Virus record (IMG/VR): IMGVR_UViG_3300022413_000026
Location: 1 to 35,686 of that record
DNA from: a virus
Reading direction: 5' to 3' (one strand)
DNA: 35,686 bases
How positions within the stretch are numbered: the stretch's first letter is position 1; the number at the start of each line of letters is the position of its first letter. The position numbers were made by a program, and so were the translations under genes. Positions 6,920 through 15,655 of this stretch are shown here, piece by piece. The notes beneath the pieces are model-generated. The model was not told the DNA's origin, made no database searches, and saw only the letters and a list, made by a program, of their open reading frames with translations.

Positions 6920-8059
6920 ATGAATACCTTTGACCGTATCATCAGCGACATGCGCTTCTGCCTTGATAACCCGGCCGAGTTCACCGGCCGCAATGGCTTC
7001 TCACTCACCAGCGCCATGCGCACCGTCGTCGCGCTCAACCCTGGCGTCGTCCGTGATGAGTTTGTCCAGGCACTCGGCGCGATGGGGTACAACACCGAGA
7101 CCGTGGCGCGCCAGTTCCGTGCGTCCCGCAAGCTTGACCAGGAGACAACGACCATGAGCACCAAGACCCACAGCGAAGACCTGTCCTTCTCCGACCTGGA
7201 AGACCCTGGCGAATGGACCAAGCAGACCCAGGTCCACGGCAAGGCCGTCGAGCCCATCAACGACGACATCGCCGCCATCACCCTGGGCACCGGCCAGAAC
7301 GAGGCCACCACGGCACGCTACGAAGAAAGCTGCCACAAGTGCCGGGGCTCCGGTCTCTTTCGTGGCTACTCCGGGCGCATCGTCGGTGACTGCTTCGCGT
7401 GCAAGGGCAAGGGCAAGCTCTACTACAAGACGTCGCCCGAGACCCGCCAGGCGCGCAAGGACTACAGTGCCAAACGCAAGGCCAAGAAGGCCACCGAGAA
7501 GGCTGCCGCCCTGGCCTCGTGGTCCGACGAACACGCCACCGAGGTGGCATACCTGAAGGCACGCGCCGGCCGTTGGAACTTCGCCGACTCCCTGCTTGAG
7601 AACCTCGGCAAGTTCGGCTCCCTCACGCCGGGGCAGCTTGCGGCCGTTCGCAAGTGCATGGACAAGGACGCCGAGAAGGCTGCCGCTGCCAAGGTTGCCC
7701 CGGACACCGGGCTCGACCTGTCCGGCGTCCCGTCCGGTTTGTACGCTGTCCCCGACGGCGAGACCCGGCTCAAGCTGCGCATCGCCCGTCCCCGGAAGCC
7801 GTCGAACTGGCACGGGTACATCTTCGTCAGCGACGGCGCCGAGTACGGCTCACGGACAAACTACGGGCGCCAGGCTCCGGGGCAGTCCTACTCGGGCAAG
7901 TGCATCGAACAGCTGCGCGCCGTTGCCACGGACCCCGCCGCCGCGATGGCCGCTTACGGTCACCTCACCGGCACGTGTGGCAAGTGCGGTCGCAAGCTCG
8001 AAGACGAGGAAAGCGTGGCACGCGGCATCGGTCCGGTCTGTGCCAAAAAGATGGGCTGA
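6920..8059 (+). CDS. Zinc-ribbon protein with DUF6011-like C-terminus
   Basis: A 379-residue protein with three visible parts. Residues 1-75 resemble the helical module of the two preceding genes, ending in ETVARQFRASRK. Residues about 135-170 hold two CxxCxGxG knuckles (CHKCRGSG and CFACKGKG), a DnaJ-type zinc finger, followed by a Lys/Ala-rich helix. The last ~110 residues end with CGKCGRKLEDEESVARGIG then PVC, the signature of the DUF6011 family found in many phages and actinobacteria. The role is unknown; zinc binding is well supported by the cysteine spacing. The DUF6011 name is a recall of the motif. ATG at 6920 follows GGAGG by about 6 bases. Confidence 0.75.
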   Translation: MNTFDRIISDMRFCLDNPAEFTGRNGFSLTSAMRTVVALNPGVVRDEFVQALGAMGYNTETVARQFRASRKLDQETTTMSTKTHSEDLSFSDLEDPGEWTKQTQVHGKAVEPINDDIAAITLGTGQNEATTARYEESCHKCRGSGLFRGYSGRIVGDCFACKGKGKLYYKTSPETRQARKDYSAKRKAKKATEKAAALASWSDEHATEVAYLKARAGRWNFADSLLENLGKFGSLTPGQLAAVRKCMDKDAEKAAAAKVAPDTGLDLSGVPSGLYAVPDGETRLKLRIARPRKPSNWHGYIFVSDGAEYGSRTNYGRQAPGQSYSGKCIEQLRAVATDPAAAMAAYGHLTGTCGKCGRKLEDEESVARGIGPVCAKKMG

Positions 8060-8121
8060 GGACGGCCCACTACCAGGGCCAGGGACGGCCCACTACCAGG
8101 GCCAGGGACGGCCCACCACTT
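8053..8121 (+). repeat. 23-bp tandem repeat forming GGGCC hairpins
   Basis: A 23-base unit beginning GACGGCCCACTACC is repeated at 8061-8083 and 8084-8106, with a partial third copy at 8107-8121. Each junction reads GGGC, six bases, then GGCCCAC, so three hairpins of the type also found at 6148 can form. They lie between the stop of the zinc-ribbon gene and the start of the gene at 8133. There is no T-run, which makes a processing or mRNA-stability role more likely than termination. Confidence 0.7.
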
Positions 8122-8132
8122 GAGGTTCCACT

Positions 8133-8537
8133 ATGGGATACGCAACAACGCTCGTAAGCACCAACGAACAAATCGACACGGTAGGCCGCATGCTTCGTCC
8201 GGGGCAACAAATCAACGTAGCCAAGTTGGCTGCGCAATTAGGTTGGACCAAGGACCGGCTCCACCCGGTTAAACGGGAGATGATGCGGCGCGGCTTCCTG
8301 ACCGAGGAACGTCGCGCACGTATGTCGGCAACGTTGACGTTCCACAACCCGCCACTGCCTGAGAGCGAACGCCAGATGCCTAAGATGCGACACACGGCGA
8401 AGGCCACCCCGGAGACGGGGGCTCGACCCTGGCAATGCCACACGGTCAAGACCTGGACCATCACGGGTGGCACGTTCACGGCTGAAGAACTCAAGAGCCT
8501 TGCCCGGTCTGTGCTGAAGCACTTGGATGAGCTCTAG
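8133..8537 (+). CDS. Small winged-helix-like protein
   Basis: A 134-residue protein with GAGG about 8 bases before its ATG. The segment at residues 27-65 (INVAKLAAQLGWTKDRL followed by a second helix and a strand) has the length and spacing of a winged helix-turn-helix. The C-terminal third is unlike anything I recognise. Its TAG is directly followed by the queE ATG with no gap, so it probably heads the deazaguanine operon. A regulatory role is an inference from the fold guess and position. Confidence 0.6.
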   Translation: MGYATTLVSTNEQIDTVGRMLRPGQQINVAKLAAQLGWTKDRLHPVKREMMRRGFLTEERRARMSATLTFHNPPLPESERQMPKMRHTAKATPETGARPWQCHTVKTWTITGGTFTAEELKSLARSVLKHLDEL

Positions 8538-9236
8538 ATGTTCGGCGACAACCCCATCCGCAAACAAGTAGACGATGACAAGCTCTGGGTCCAATCCATC
8601 TTCTACACGCTGCAAGGCGAGGGACCCTTTGCCGGTACGCCGGCTGTGTTCATACGCCTTGCCGGTTGTAACCTTCGCTGCTGGTGGTGTGACACGGAGT
8701 TCGAGTCCGGGTTCCAGGACCCGGACAACTATCAGGACGTGGCAACAATCGCCCGCCAGGCTCTCGACCTGTCCACACCCTGCGACCTTGTCGTACTCAC
8801 GGGTGGCGAACCACTGCGACAGAACGTTGGCCCGTTGATGGACAAGCTGTTGGATATGGGCTTCCGTGTCCAGGTTGAAACGGCTGGCACCGTCATGCCG
8901 GACGACGTCCCGCTGACGCACCCGAACCTGTACATCGTCTGCTCACCCAAGACCCCGAAGCTGCATAAACTCATGGTTCACGCGGCAGCATGGAAGTACA
9001 TCATCCGAGCCGACGACGTGGACGATGCGGACGGGTTGCCAATCGAGTCCACGCAAACCAGGGGCCTGGCAGTACCACCGGCACGTCCGACAAACAGCGC
9101 ACCCGTGTTCGTATCTCCGTGTGACGAATACGACCCGGCTGCTAATCAACGCAACCTGCAAGCTGCCGCACGAGCGTGCCTTGAATATGGATACCGACTC
9201 ACCACCCAACTACACAAAGGAATAGGGCTGCCATGA
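8538..9236 (+). CDS. queE: 7-carboxy-7-deazaguanine synthase QueE (radical SAM)
   Basis: QueE converts 6-carboxytetrahydropterin to 7-carboxy-7-deazaguanine, the third step to preQ0. The radical SAM cluster is complete at C44, C48 and C51 in CNLRCWWC, preceded by FYTLQGEGPFAG, the QueE hallmark. The SAM-binding GGEP lies at 89-92, and the C-terminal QLHKGIGLP is typical of the family. At 232 residues it has the usual length. It overlaps queD by 4 bases (ATGA). The operon context with queD, queC, folE and dpdA shows it serves DNA modification rather than tRNA queuosine. Confidence 0.95.
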   Translation: MFGDNPIRKQVDDDKLWVQSIFYTLQGEGPFAGTPAVFIRLAGCNLRCWWCDTEFESGFQDPDNYQDVATIARQALDLSTPCDLVVLTGGEPLRQNVGPLMDKLLDMGFRVQVETAGTVMPDDVPLTHPNLYIVCSPKTPKLHKLMVHAAAWKYIIRADDVDDADGLPIESTQTRGLAVPPARPTNSAPVFVSPCDEYDPAANQRNLQAAARACLEYGYRLTTQLHKGIGLP

Positions 9237-9661
9237 TATCAGTCACCAAACAATACCGCGCCGAGATTGGCCACCGTCTCATGAACTACGACGGCAAGTG
9301 TGCCCACCTCCACGGGCACAGTTATCTGTTCGAGGTCACAGTGGAGGCGTTGGACCTCGATGACCGGGGCATGGTGGTGGACTTCTCCGACCTGAAGAAA
9401 GCCATGCGGATTGTGCTCGAGCCGTACGACCATGCCCTGGTGCTACGTGACGACGACCACCTCGCACGGATGTTCGAGGACCTCCGTGCTACGAACGGTG
9501 AGTCTGCCCGCCTTCACTTGTGGGCGAACAACCCCACAGCCGAGAACATGGCATCGCGATTCGGCTCACTCATCGACAACATGCTTCCACGTGGTGTGCG
9601 TCTCACCCATATCCGCGTATGGGAAACCGCCACCAGTCACGCAGACTGGAGTCCGTCATGA
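9233..9661 (+). CDS. queD: 6-carboxytetrahydropterin synthase QueD
   Basis: QueD turns dihydroneopterin triphosphate into 6-carboxytetrahydropterin. The zinc ligands H14, H27 and H29 are visible (EIGHRL and CAHLHGHSY), the catalytic C23 lies in the same motif, DHALV supplies the second catalytic residue, and the PTAENMA segment matches the family's late glutamate motif. At 142 residues the length is slightly above average. It overlaps queE and queC by 4 bases each. Confidence 0.95.
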   Translation: MISVTKQYRAEIGHRLMNYDGKCAHLHGHSYLFEVTVEALDLDDRGMVVDFSDLKKAMRIVLEPYDHALVLRDDDHLARMFEDLRATNGESARLHLWANNPTAENMASRFGSLIDNMLPRGVRLTHIRVWETATSHADWSPS

Positions 9662-10323
9662 AAGTCGTCGTCAGTTACTCGGGCGGCATGGACAGCTACA
9701 CGCTGCTGCATGACGCCGTTCACCAGGGCCACGAGGTGTCCGCGTTGTCGTTCAACTATCGACAGCGCCACGTGGTCGAGCTCGAAAACTCCGTCACGGT
9801 TTGCGAGATGCTCGGCGTCCCGCATCAGCTGGTAGATATCGAGTTCCTCCACGAGCTCGCCAGTAACTCAGCCCTGACGCATGGCATGGACGTGCCCGAG
9901 GGACACTACACCGACGCCAGCATGCGGAAGACCGTGGTGCCCAATCGCAACATGGTGTTTACGTCCATCGCAATCGCACACGCGGTCAACCTGGAGATGG
10001 ACGAAGTGTGGCTCGGACAACATGCCGGCGACCACGCCGTGTACCCGGATTGCAGACCGGCCTTCGTGGCACTGATGGACGGCGTGGCGCAGATTGCGAA
10101 CTGGCACCCGGTTCGAGTTCGGGCACCGTATCAAGACCTGGACAAGACCGGCATTCTTACCCGTGGCCAGGCCATCGGCCTGGGACCGCACCACTACGCC
10201 GACACGTGGACGTGCTACCAGCCACAGGGCTACACGGCGTGCGGTAAGTGCGGCAGCTGTACCGAACGGCTGGAAGCGTTTGACGCTGTCGGCTGGGCCG
10301 ACCCACTGGAGTATGCACAGTGA
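9658..10323 (+). CDS. queC: 7-cyano-7-deazaguanine (preQ0) synthase QueC
   Basis: QueC uses ATP and ammonia to convert 7-carboxy-7-deazaguanine to preQ0. The PP-loop SGGMDS is at residues 8-13, and the C-terminal zinc site is C186, C195, C198 and C201 ([16 protein letters not shown]). At 221 residues it is of normal length and shows no added amidotransferase (Gat) domain of the kind some phages use to make preQ1-like or formamidine bases. The ATG at 9658 overlaps the queD stop (ATGA); the same frame opens further upstream but has no better start. Confidence 0.95.
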   Translation: MKVVVSYSGGMDSYTLLHDAVHQGHEVSALSFNYRQRHVVELENSVTVCEMLGVPHQLVDIEFLHELASNSALTHGMDVPEGHYTDASMRKTVVPNRNMVFTSIAIAHAVNLEMDEVWLGQHAGDHAVYPDCRPAFVALMDGVAQIANWHPVRVRAPYQDLDKTGILTRGQAIGLGPHHYADTWTCYQPQGYTACGKCGSCTERLEAFDAVGWADPLEYAQ

Positions 10324-11219
10324 CTCACGAGACCTACTACGTACAGCACGGAGACCTCCAACGACGCGCGGCGGAGATTGCAACGCAGCTTACGCCTGGG
10401 GTTGCTTTGTACGGCATCCCTCGCGGCGGCATCCCCGCCATGTACGCTGTGATGGCAATGAAGGACCGGCGCGGCCCCTTTCGTATCACCAGCCACCCGC
10501 AAGATGCCGACGTCTTCATTGACGACATCATCGACAGCGGGGCAACCAGAGCCACGTTTGCACATCGGTTCCCCGGTGTCCCGTTCCATGCCTTGTACGA
10601 CAAAAGTGGAGCGGACAAGGACATGCGAGGCTTATGGCACGTCTTCCCCTGGGAGGACAGCGAAGAATTTTCAGCCGACGATATCTGCACACGCCTGCTC
10701 CAGTTCATCGGCGAAGACCCGACACGCGGCGGCCTCAAGGAAACACCGGCACGGTTCTTGAAAGCCTGGCGGCACTGGACCAAGGGCTACGGCGAAGACC
10801 CCGCCGAGGTGCTGAAGACCTTCGAGGACGGCGCCGCCAACTATGACGAGATGGTGGTGGAGAAGAACATCCCGGCATGGTCGACCTGTGAACACCATCT
10901 TGCTGCTGTTCGTGGTGTGGCTCACGTTGGCTACATTCCTAACGGCAAGATTGTGGGGCTCAGTAAGCTGAACAGGCTCGTTGACACGTTCGGCCGTCGG
11001 CTCCAGGTACAGGAACGATGGACGACACAGATTGCCGATGCCCTGGTCCAACACCTGAACCCGAAAGGTGTTGCCGTTGTCATCGAGGCCGAGCACATGT
11101 GTATGTCATCTCGGGGCGTGTGTCACCAGGACGCCACCACCATCACATCCGCGATGCGTGGTGCGTTGATGGACAAGCCCGAGGCTCGAGCGGAGTTCTT
11201 GAGACTAATCGGCAAATGA
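10320..11219 (+). CDS. folE: Phosphoribosyltransferase-GTP cyclohydrolase I (FolE) fusion
   Basis: Residues about 119-299 are a GTP cyclohydrolase [18 protein letters not shown] at 130-146, the zinc ligands C190 and H193 in CEHHL and C261 in MCMSSRGV, and the conserved [10 protein letters not shown] stretch. It makes dihydroneopterin triphosphate from GTP for QueD. Residues 1-110 are a short type I phosphoribosyltransferase-like domain with GIPRGG at 32-37 and the PRPP loop [13 protein letters not shown] at 65-77. GTP cyclohydrolase I normally has no such domain. Its starting GTG overlaps queC by 4 bases and its end overlaps dpdA by 4. Reading through both domains shows no frameshift, so this looks like a true fusion. 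What the first domain does is unknown. Confidence 0.9.
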   Translation: MTHETYYVQHGDLQRRAAEIATQLTPGVALYGIPRGGIPAMYAVMAMKDRRGPFRITSHPQDADVFIDDIIDSGATRATFAHRFPGVPFHALYDKSGADKDMRGLWHVFPWEDSEEFSADDICTRLLQFIGEDPTRGGLKETPARFLKAWRHWTKGYGEDPAEVLKTFEDGAANYDEMVVEKNIPAWSTCEHHLAAVRGVAHVGYIPNGKIVGLSKLNRLVDTFGRRLQVQERWTTQIADALVQHLNPKGVAVVIEAEHMCMSSRGVCHQDATTITSAMRGALMDKPEARAEFLRLIGK

Positions 11220-12124
11220 AAACAGAAGGCGTAAAGGTTGGACGCTGCCAGCGTATCTACTTGGCATCAGTCTATGCGACTGGACGGTATTACGTTGAGC
11301 CGGTGGCAGACTACGCATACATCCTGGAGTCGTACCACTACATCGGCAACGCACCTAACAGGCAGGACCTGTTAAGAGAACACAGCTGCCGTATCTTCTT
11401 GGACTCCGGTGCGTTCTCCGCGTTTACCTTGGGCACGTCTGTAGATATTCAGGCATACGCACGGTTCATTGTAGAGAACAAGGACATTGTTGACGTGGCG
11501 TCCGTGTTGGACGGCATCGGCGATGCACAACTAACGCTAGACAATCAACACCGACTAGAGGACCTCGGTGCTACCGTGTTGCCGTGCTTTCATTTTGGCG
11601 AAGACACCAAGTACCTGGAACACTACCTCAACAACTATGACCACATCACAATCGGCGGGATGGTTCCAATAAGCAACAGCCAGTTGCGACCGTGGCTGGA
11701 CCACTTGTGGTCGACGTACTTGACCGACAGCGCCGGGTGGCCACTGGTCAAGGTGCACGGGTTCGGGCTGACCGCTATGGACCTCGTCCGGAGGTATCCG
11801 TGGTACTCCGTGGACTCGTCATCGTGGGTCCAATCCGGGGCATTCGGACACGTCGCGTTGATTACTGATGGCGGGATGATTAAGACCGTAACCGTGTCCG
11901 AGCAAAGTCCGAACGTGCACGATAGCAATCAGCATTACGACAACATGCCGCCATACGTTCAGGACTGCCTGCGCGAAGACATAGAACAGTATGGCTACGA
12001 CATCGACACGCTGCGTACAGATATCCGAGCACGCAAACAACACAACGCCAAGGTCTACGCAGCCCTTGGCACGCGCGAACTGTTTCCCTACACCACCACC
12101 ACCACCGGAGACTTGTTCCAATGA
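11216..12124 (+). CDS. dpdA: DpdA-like DNA guanine transglycosylase
   Basis: A 302-residue relative of tRNA-guanine transglycosylase, of the phage DpdA type that swaps guanine in DNA for a 7-deazaguanine base. Visible family motifs are [10 protein letters not shown] at 61-70 (a catalytic Asp candidate), a DGIGD segment, the IGGMVP turn, KVHGFG and a YSVDSSSW strand. The zinc-binding Cys cluster of true tRNA enzymes is not evident, which fits DpdA. The ATG at 11216 overlaps folE. The operon shows its substrate should be preQ0. The exact base and sequence context modified cannot be read from DNA alone. Confidence 0.85.
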   Translation: MKTEGVKVGRCQRIYLASVYATGRYYVEPVADYAYILESYHYIGNAPNRQDLLREHSCRIFLDSGAFSAFTLGTSVDIQAYARFIVENKDIVDVASVLDGIGDAQLTLDNQHRLEDLGATVLPCFHFGEDTKYLEHYLNNYDHITIGGMVPISNSQLRPWLDHLWSTYLTDSAGWPLVKVHGFGLTAMDLVRRYPWYSVDSSSWVQSGAFGHVALITDGGMIKTVTVSEQSPNVHDSNQHYDNMPPYVQDCLREDIEQYGYDIDTLRTDIRARKQHNAKVYAALGTRELFPYTTTTTGDLFQ

Positions 12125-12234
12125 GAAACCTATTTGACGACGAAACATTCAACGAGGTGGATTGCTGCATAGCGGCCATCTACATCATCGTTGGCGGTAC
12201 GTACATCGCGACCCTGTTGTGGTTCCTGTTGTGA
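12121..12234 (+). CDS. 37-residue single-pass membrane protein
   Basis: ATG at 12121 overlaps the dpdA stop (ATGA) and the stop at 12232 overlaps the clamp gene's GTG (GTGA). The first ~14 residues are acidic; residues about 15-37 (CCIAAIYIIVGGTYIATLLW onward) form one hydrophobic helix. The precise overlaps on both sides argue that it is translated. I recognise no family. Confidence 0.6.
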   Translation: MRNLFDDETFNEVDCCIAAIYIIVGGTYIATLLWFLL

Positions 12235-13175
12235 AGGCCGTACTCGACCGCGTGCGTGGAGCCGTAGCCAAGAAGAACCTGCTACCGATTCTGACTTCCT
12301 TCTGTGTTCAGGACGGCACCATCCAAGGCAGCAACGGCTTCGTCACCGTGGGCGCCTTGTGCCCGGAGCTAGACATAGACTTCGCTGTACAGGCAGACAA
12401 GTTCATCAAGGCTATTGATGCGTGCCCCGATGAGCCCACCCTCCGACTGCTGGACTCCGGGCAGCTGTCCATATCCTCGGGACGGTTCCGTGCTAGGCTG
12501 CCTACCAGACCGACGGCAGACTACCCCCAGGTCACGCGGCTATCTGGTCACGCTGACGTACCACAAGAACTCCGCCAGGCGCTGCAAGACATTCGTCCGT
12601 TCATTGGCACCGATGCCTTCCGGGCATGGAGCCACGGCGTCCTCGTGAAAGATGGCTACATGTGGGCTACTAATAACGTGGTCCTAGTGCGGCGCCCGTT
12701 TACCTACAACGGTCCCGCCGCCGTGTGGCCAGCCGCCCTGGTAGATGAGCTGCTACGTGTGAAGCAGACACCGGCCAGCTACGTCCACACAGCCACACAC
12801 GCCGAGTTCCTCTACACGGACGGCAGCTGGCTGGTTGGCAGCTTGATACACCCGGACTGGCCCGACGTCGAGAAGTTCTTCAACGACCCGTGGCCGCCAC
12901 TGGTGGGACCGGACCTGCCTGAGTTGCTGGAGGCCGTGGAGACCGTGGTGCCCTTCTGTCCGGACCTCCCAGTCGTACAGCTGTCCGAGACGGGCGTGGA
13001 GACCGAGGACGGGGAAACACACGCCTCCGTGAAGATATCCGGTCTCCGTCCAGCCAGGCTCCGTGTGGAACCCTTCCTGGACGTTCTCCGCGCCGCCGAG
13101 GTGGTGGACTTCGACGACACACCGTACCGGTGGCGGGGCAAGGGCATGGAAGGTGTGCTCGTGGGCATGCGATGA
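12231..13175 (+). CDS. DNA polymerase sliding clamp (DnaN-like)
   Basis: A 314-residue protein with the overall pattern of bacterial beta clamps: an early helix (LDRVRGAVAKKNLLPIL), short strands (DGTIQGSNGF), QADKFIKAID, and the LSISSGRFRARLP plus DYPQV region of the first repeat. Similar clamp-like proteins occur in some siphoviruses. Start is GTG at 12231, overlapping the small membrane gene, and the end overlaps the polymerase gene by 4 bases. It presumably tethers the adjacent polymerase. Similarity is moderate and read by eye, so a diverged clamp-like fold is the safe statement. Confidence 0.68.
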   Translation: MKAVLDRVRGAVAKKNLLPILTSFCVQDGTIQGSNGFVTVGALCPELDIDFAVQADKFIKAIDACPDEPTLRLLDSGQLSISSGRFRARLPTRPTADYPQVTRLSGHADVPQELRQALQDIRPFIGTDAFRAWSHGVLVKDGYMWATNNVVLVRRPFTYNGPAAVWPAALVDELLRVKQTPASYVHTATHAEFLYTDGSWLVGSLIHPDWPDVEKFFNDPWPPLVGPDLPELLEAVETVVPFCPDLPVVQLSETGVETEDGETHASVKISGLRPARLRVEPFLDVLRAAEVVDFDDTPYRWRGKGMEGVLVGMR

Positions 13176-15229
13176 AAGTCCGCTACGACAGCGACGGCCT
13201 ATGGTGGGATACACCACCGCCAGACCTCACCAGTCGCACGAGGACGCCTCGTAGCCTCGCACCTATACCCGAAAGCCCCTGGACCCCTTCTCGTGGCTTA
13301 CCGTCGCTGTCAGGAGTTCACAGGGTAGGGCTCGACGTGGAAACCTGGGACCCGGACCTACTGACGAAGGGCCCAGGCTGGGCGCGTGGGGTCGGCCACC
13401 TCGTGGGTATCTCCCTGGCGGTGGAAGACCGGTCCTGGTATCTCCCGTTCCGTCACACCGTGCAGCCCGAGCTAAACCTGGACCCGGACCACGTCTTGGC
13501 CTGGGCGCGAGATGAGCTGCCCAAGGTACCCCACATCATCGGGGCCAATCTGATGTACGACATCGGGTGGCTCTGGTTCGAGGGCGTACGGTTTCCTGTG
13601 ACGACACGATTCCACGACGTCCAGTTCGCTGAGCCACTTCTCAACGACGTCACCCGTGGGTACTCCCTGGACAAGCTGGCAGAGAAGTACCTGGACGAGA
13701 CGAAGGTCACGCACGATCTATACCGGTGGTGTGCCCGGTCCTACGGTGGCCAGCCCACCCCCGCCCAACGAGCCAACATCCACCGGGCGCCGCCGTCATT
13801 GGTCGGACCCTATGCCGAGGCCGATGCCTCGTTGCCCATGCGCATTCTCACTAAGCAGTATCCCGCGTTACAGGCACAGGGCCTCGCCGAGTTGTTCGAC
13901 ATAGAGTGCCGCTTGATTCCGTTGCTTATTCAAATGCGCTTGCGTGGTGTGCGTGTGGACGTGACCGGTGCTGAGCAGGTACGTGACCGGCTGCTTGAGA
14001 AGGGCCAAGCCCTACAGCATGAACTTGACCGGCACGCTGGCTTCGATGTGAACATGTACAACGCCGGCAACACACTGGCACGGTTGTTTGATGACGTCGG
14101 GATTCCTTACCCAAGAACGAACAAAGGCGCGCCCAGCTTCCGTGCTCCCTGGCTGAAGGCTCAACCCCACCCGGTGGCGCGACTGGTCAATGAACTGCGC
14201 CGTGTCGAAAAGATGCGCGTCACGTTCGTCGAAGGCTACGTGCTGGACTCACACATCAACGGACGGTTGTTCTGCCAGTTCCACCCACTACGTACCGACG
14301 ACAGTGGCGCCGTGTCCGGACGGTTCTCATCCAGCACACCGAACTTGCAGAACATCCCGGCTCGAGACCCGGAGTTCGGTCCGCTGATACGTGGCCTGTT
14401 CTTACCGGACGAGGGATACAACACGTGGCGCAAGCTGGACTATTCGCAAATTGAATACCGACTCTTTGCCCACTACAGCGGAGATGCCGACCTTGTCCGG
14501 GCTTACCAAGAACCGACGACGGACTTCCATGACGTAGCCGGTGCGATGCTCGGCGGCAGTCTGCCTCGCGCCGTCGTGAAGACGTTCAACTTCATGACGC
14601 TGTATGGCGGAGGACCGTACCGCCTGGCGGAGATGCTCAAGGAACTCATGAACACCACGGAGGCCACCAAGCTTCTGGACAGTCTGCCGGAGTTGGCGAA
14701 CACAGAAGACGAGACGTTGTACTTCCGGCTCGCGCTCACGGTGCAGCGTGTATACGCCGACCGGTTCCCGGCAGCACGACGCCTGGCGAGTAGTTCGATG
14801 CAGGAAGCTACACGCACCGGAGAGGTTCGTACCGTGCTCGGGCGCGTGAACCGGTTTCCATTGTTCGTGCCTCGCTACAGTCGTGTGTCAGCCACACCGT
14901 TACCACTGGACGCGGCGCGCCTGGCGTACGGTTCAAACCTGGAACGCGCAGGCACACACAAGGCGTTGAACCGTAGGCTACAAGGCTCAGCGGCAGACCT
15001 CATGAAGCTAGCCATGCTGCGGTGCTACGAAGCGGGGCTCTATGACCACCTCGGATTCCCGCATCTCACGGTGCACGATGAAACGGACCACAGTGACCCG
15101 GACCCCGGTGACCCGGCCTGGCGAGAGTTGGTGCACATCATGGAAAACAGTTTGCCACTTCGTGTTCCCGTCCGAGTCACACAAGCCGCAGGCCCGAACT
15201 GGGGCCACTTAAAGGAAGCAACACCATGA
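13172..15229 (+). CDS. Family A DNA polymerase with 3'-5' exonuclease
   Basis: The replicative polymerase, 685 residues. The proofreading domain has all three exonuclease motifs: D54/E56 in LDVETW, N126/D130 in GANLMYD, and Y214/D218 in YAEAD. The polymerase domain has motif A LDYSQIEYR (D423), motif B with R466, K470, F474 and Y478-G, and motif C VHDE at 634-637. Motif B carries Phe at the E. coli Pol I position 762 equivalent, the ancestral state, rather than the Tyr or Leu seen in some phages. No 5'-3' exonuclease domain is present. ATG at 13172 overlaps the clamp gene (ATGA). Confidence 0.95.
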   Translation: MKVRYDSDGLWWDTPPPDLTSRTRTPRSLAPIPESPWTPSRGLPSLSGVHRVGLDVETWDPDLLTKGPGWARGVGHLVGISLAVEDRSWYLPFRHTVQPELNLDPDHVLAWARDELPKVPHIIGANLMYDIGWLWFEGVRFPVTTRFHDVQFAEPLLNDVTRGYSLDKLAEKYLDETKVTHDLYRWCARSYGGQPTPAQRANIHRAPPSLVGPYAEADASLPMRILTKQYPALQAQGLAELFDIECRLIPLLIQMRLRGVRVDVTGAEQVRDRLLEKGQALQHELDRHAGFDVNMYNAGNTLARLFDDVGIPYPRTNKGAPSFRAPWLKAQPHPVARLVNELRRVEKMRVTFVEGYVLDSHINGRLFCQFHPLRTDDSGAVSGRFSSSTPNLQNIPARDPEFGPLIRGLFLPDEGYNTWRKLDYSQIEYRLFAHYSGDADLVRAYQEPTTDFHDVAGAMLGGSLPRAVVKTFNFMTLYGGGPYRLAEMLKELMNTTEATKLLDSLPELANTEDETLYFRLALTVQRVYADRFPAARRLASSSMQEATRTGEVRTVLGRVNRFPLFVPRYSRVSATPLPLDAARLAYGSNLERAGTHKALNRRLQGSAADLMKLAMLRCYEAGLYDHLGFPHLTVHDETDHSDPDPGDPAWRELVHIMENSLPLRVPVRVTQAAGPNWGHLKEATP

Positions 15230-15420
15230 CCACCCACGTGTCAGATATTCAGAACCTACTTGCCGACAGAACGCTATACAGCGAGGACCTTGCGGTGGTC
15301 GCTGTCATCAACAGCAGGGTTGTACCCGTGACGGAGTGCAAGGTTGATGTGATGTTCGGGCAGTTGGTTCTTTCCGTGGACTACGCCGACAACATGGAGA
15401 ACAACGACGATGATAGTTGA
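15226..15420 (+). CDS. Hypothetical protein, 64 aa
   Basis: ATG at 15226 overlaps the polymerase stop by 4 bases. A short acidic protein with one helix and a few strands (VAVINSRVVPVTECK), ending in a run of Asn and Asp. No family recognised. Its overlap places it at the end of the replication operon. Confidence 0.6.
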   Translation: MTTHVSDIQNLLADRTLYSEDLAVVAVINSRVVPVTECKVDVMFGQLVLSVDYADNMENNDDDS

Positions 15421-15655
15421 CTATGGCTACCGCGACCGCCAGCGCCTGATACATCCTGGCTGGTTGGACAAGCTGCCAACGCCCGACGTCATACAGCGAA
15501 GACTGCCACAAGCACGCTTCGAGGTATGCCGCTGCCTAGCCTACGGGTGGCCGCATGCCGCCAGGCTCACCACCCGGTGTGCACAGCGTCGAGACAAGGA
15601 CGGGTTCCCGCGATACCGAGGGCAAGAAGGGAAGGAACGATGCTCGCGCAGTTGA
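15410..15655 (+). CDS. Hypothetical basic protein, 81 aa
   Basis: ATG at 15410 has a GGAG about 10 bases upstream and overlaps the previous gene's end. The product is basic and Arg-rich with Cys pairs (CRCLAYGWPHAARL), without a recognisable motif. It overlaps the next start by 16 bases. The coding case is weaker than for its neighbours. Confidence 0.45.
   Translation: MIVDYGYRDRQRLIHPGWLDKLPTPDVIQRRLPQARFEVCRCLAYGWPHAARLTTRCAQRRDKDGFPRYRGQEGKERCSRS

Noticed and set aside
8053-8121. Short repeats resembling a CRISPR array
   Set aside because: Units are contiguous 23-bp tandem copies without distinct spacers and there are no associated genes.
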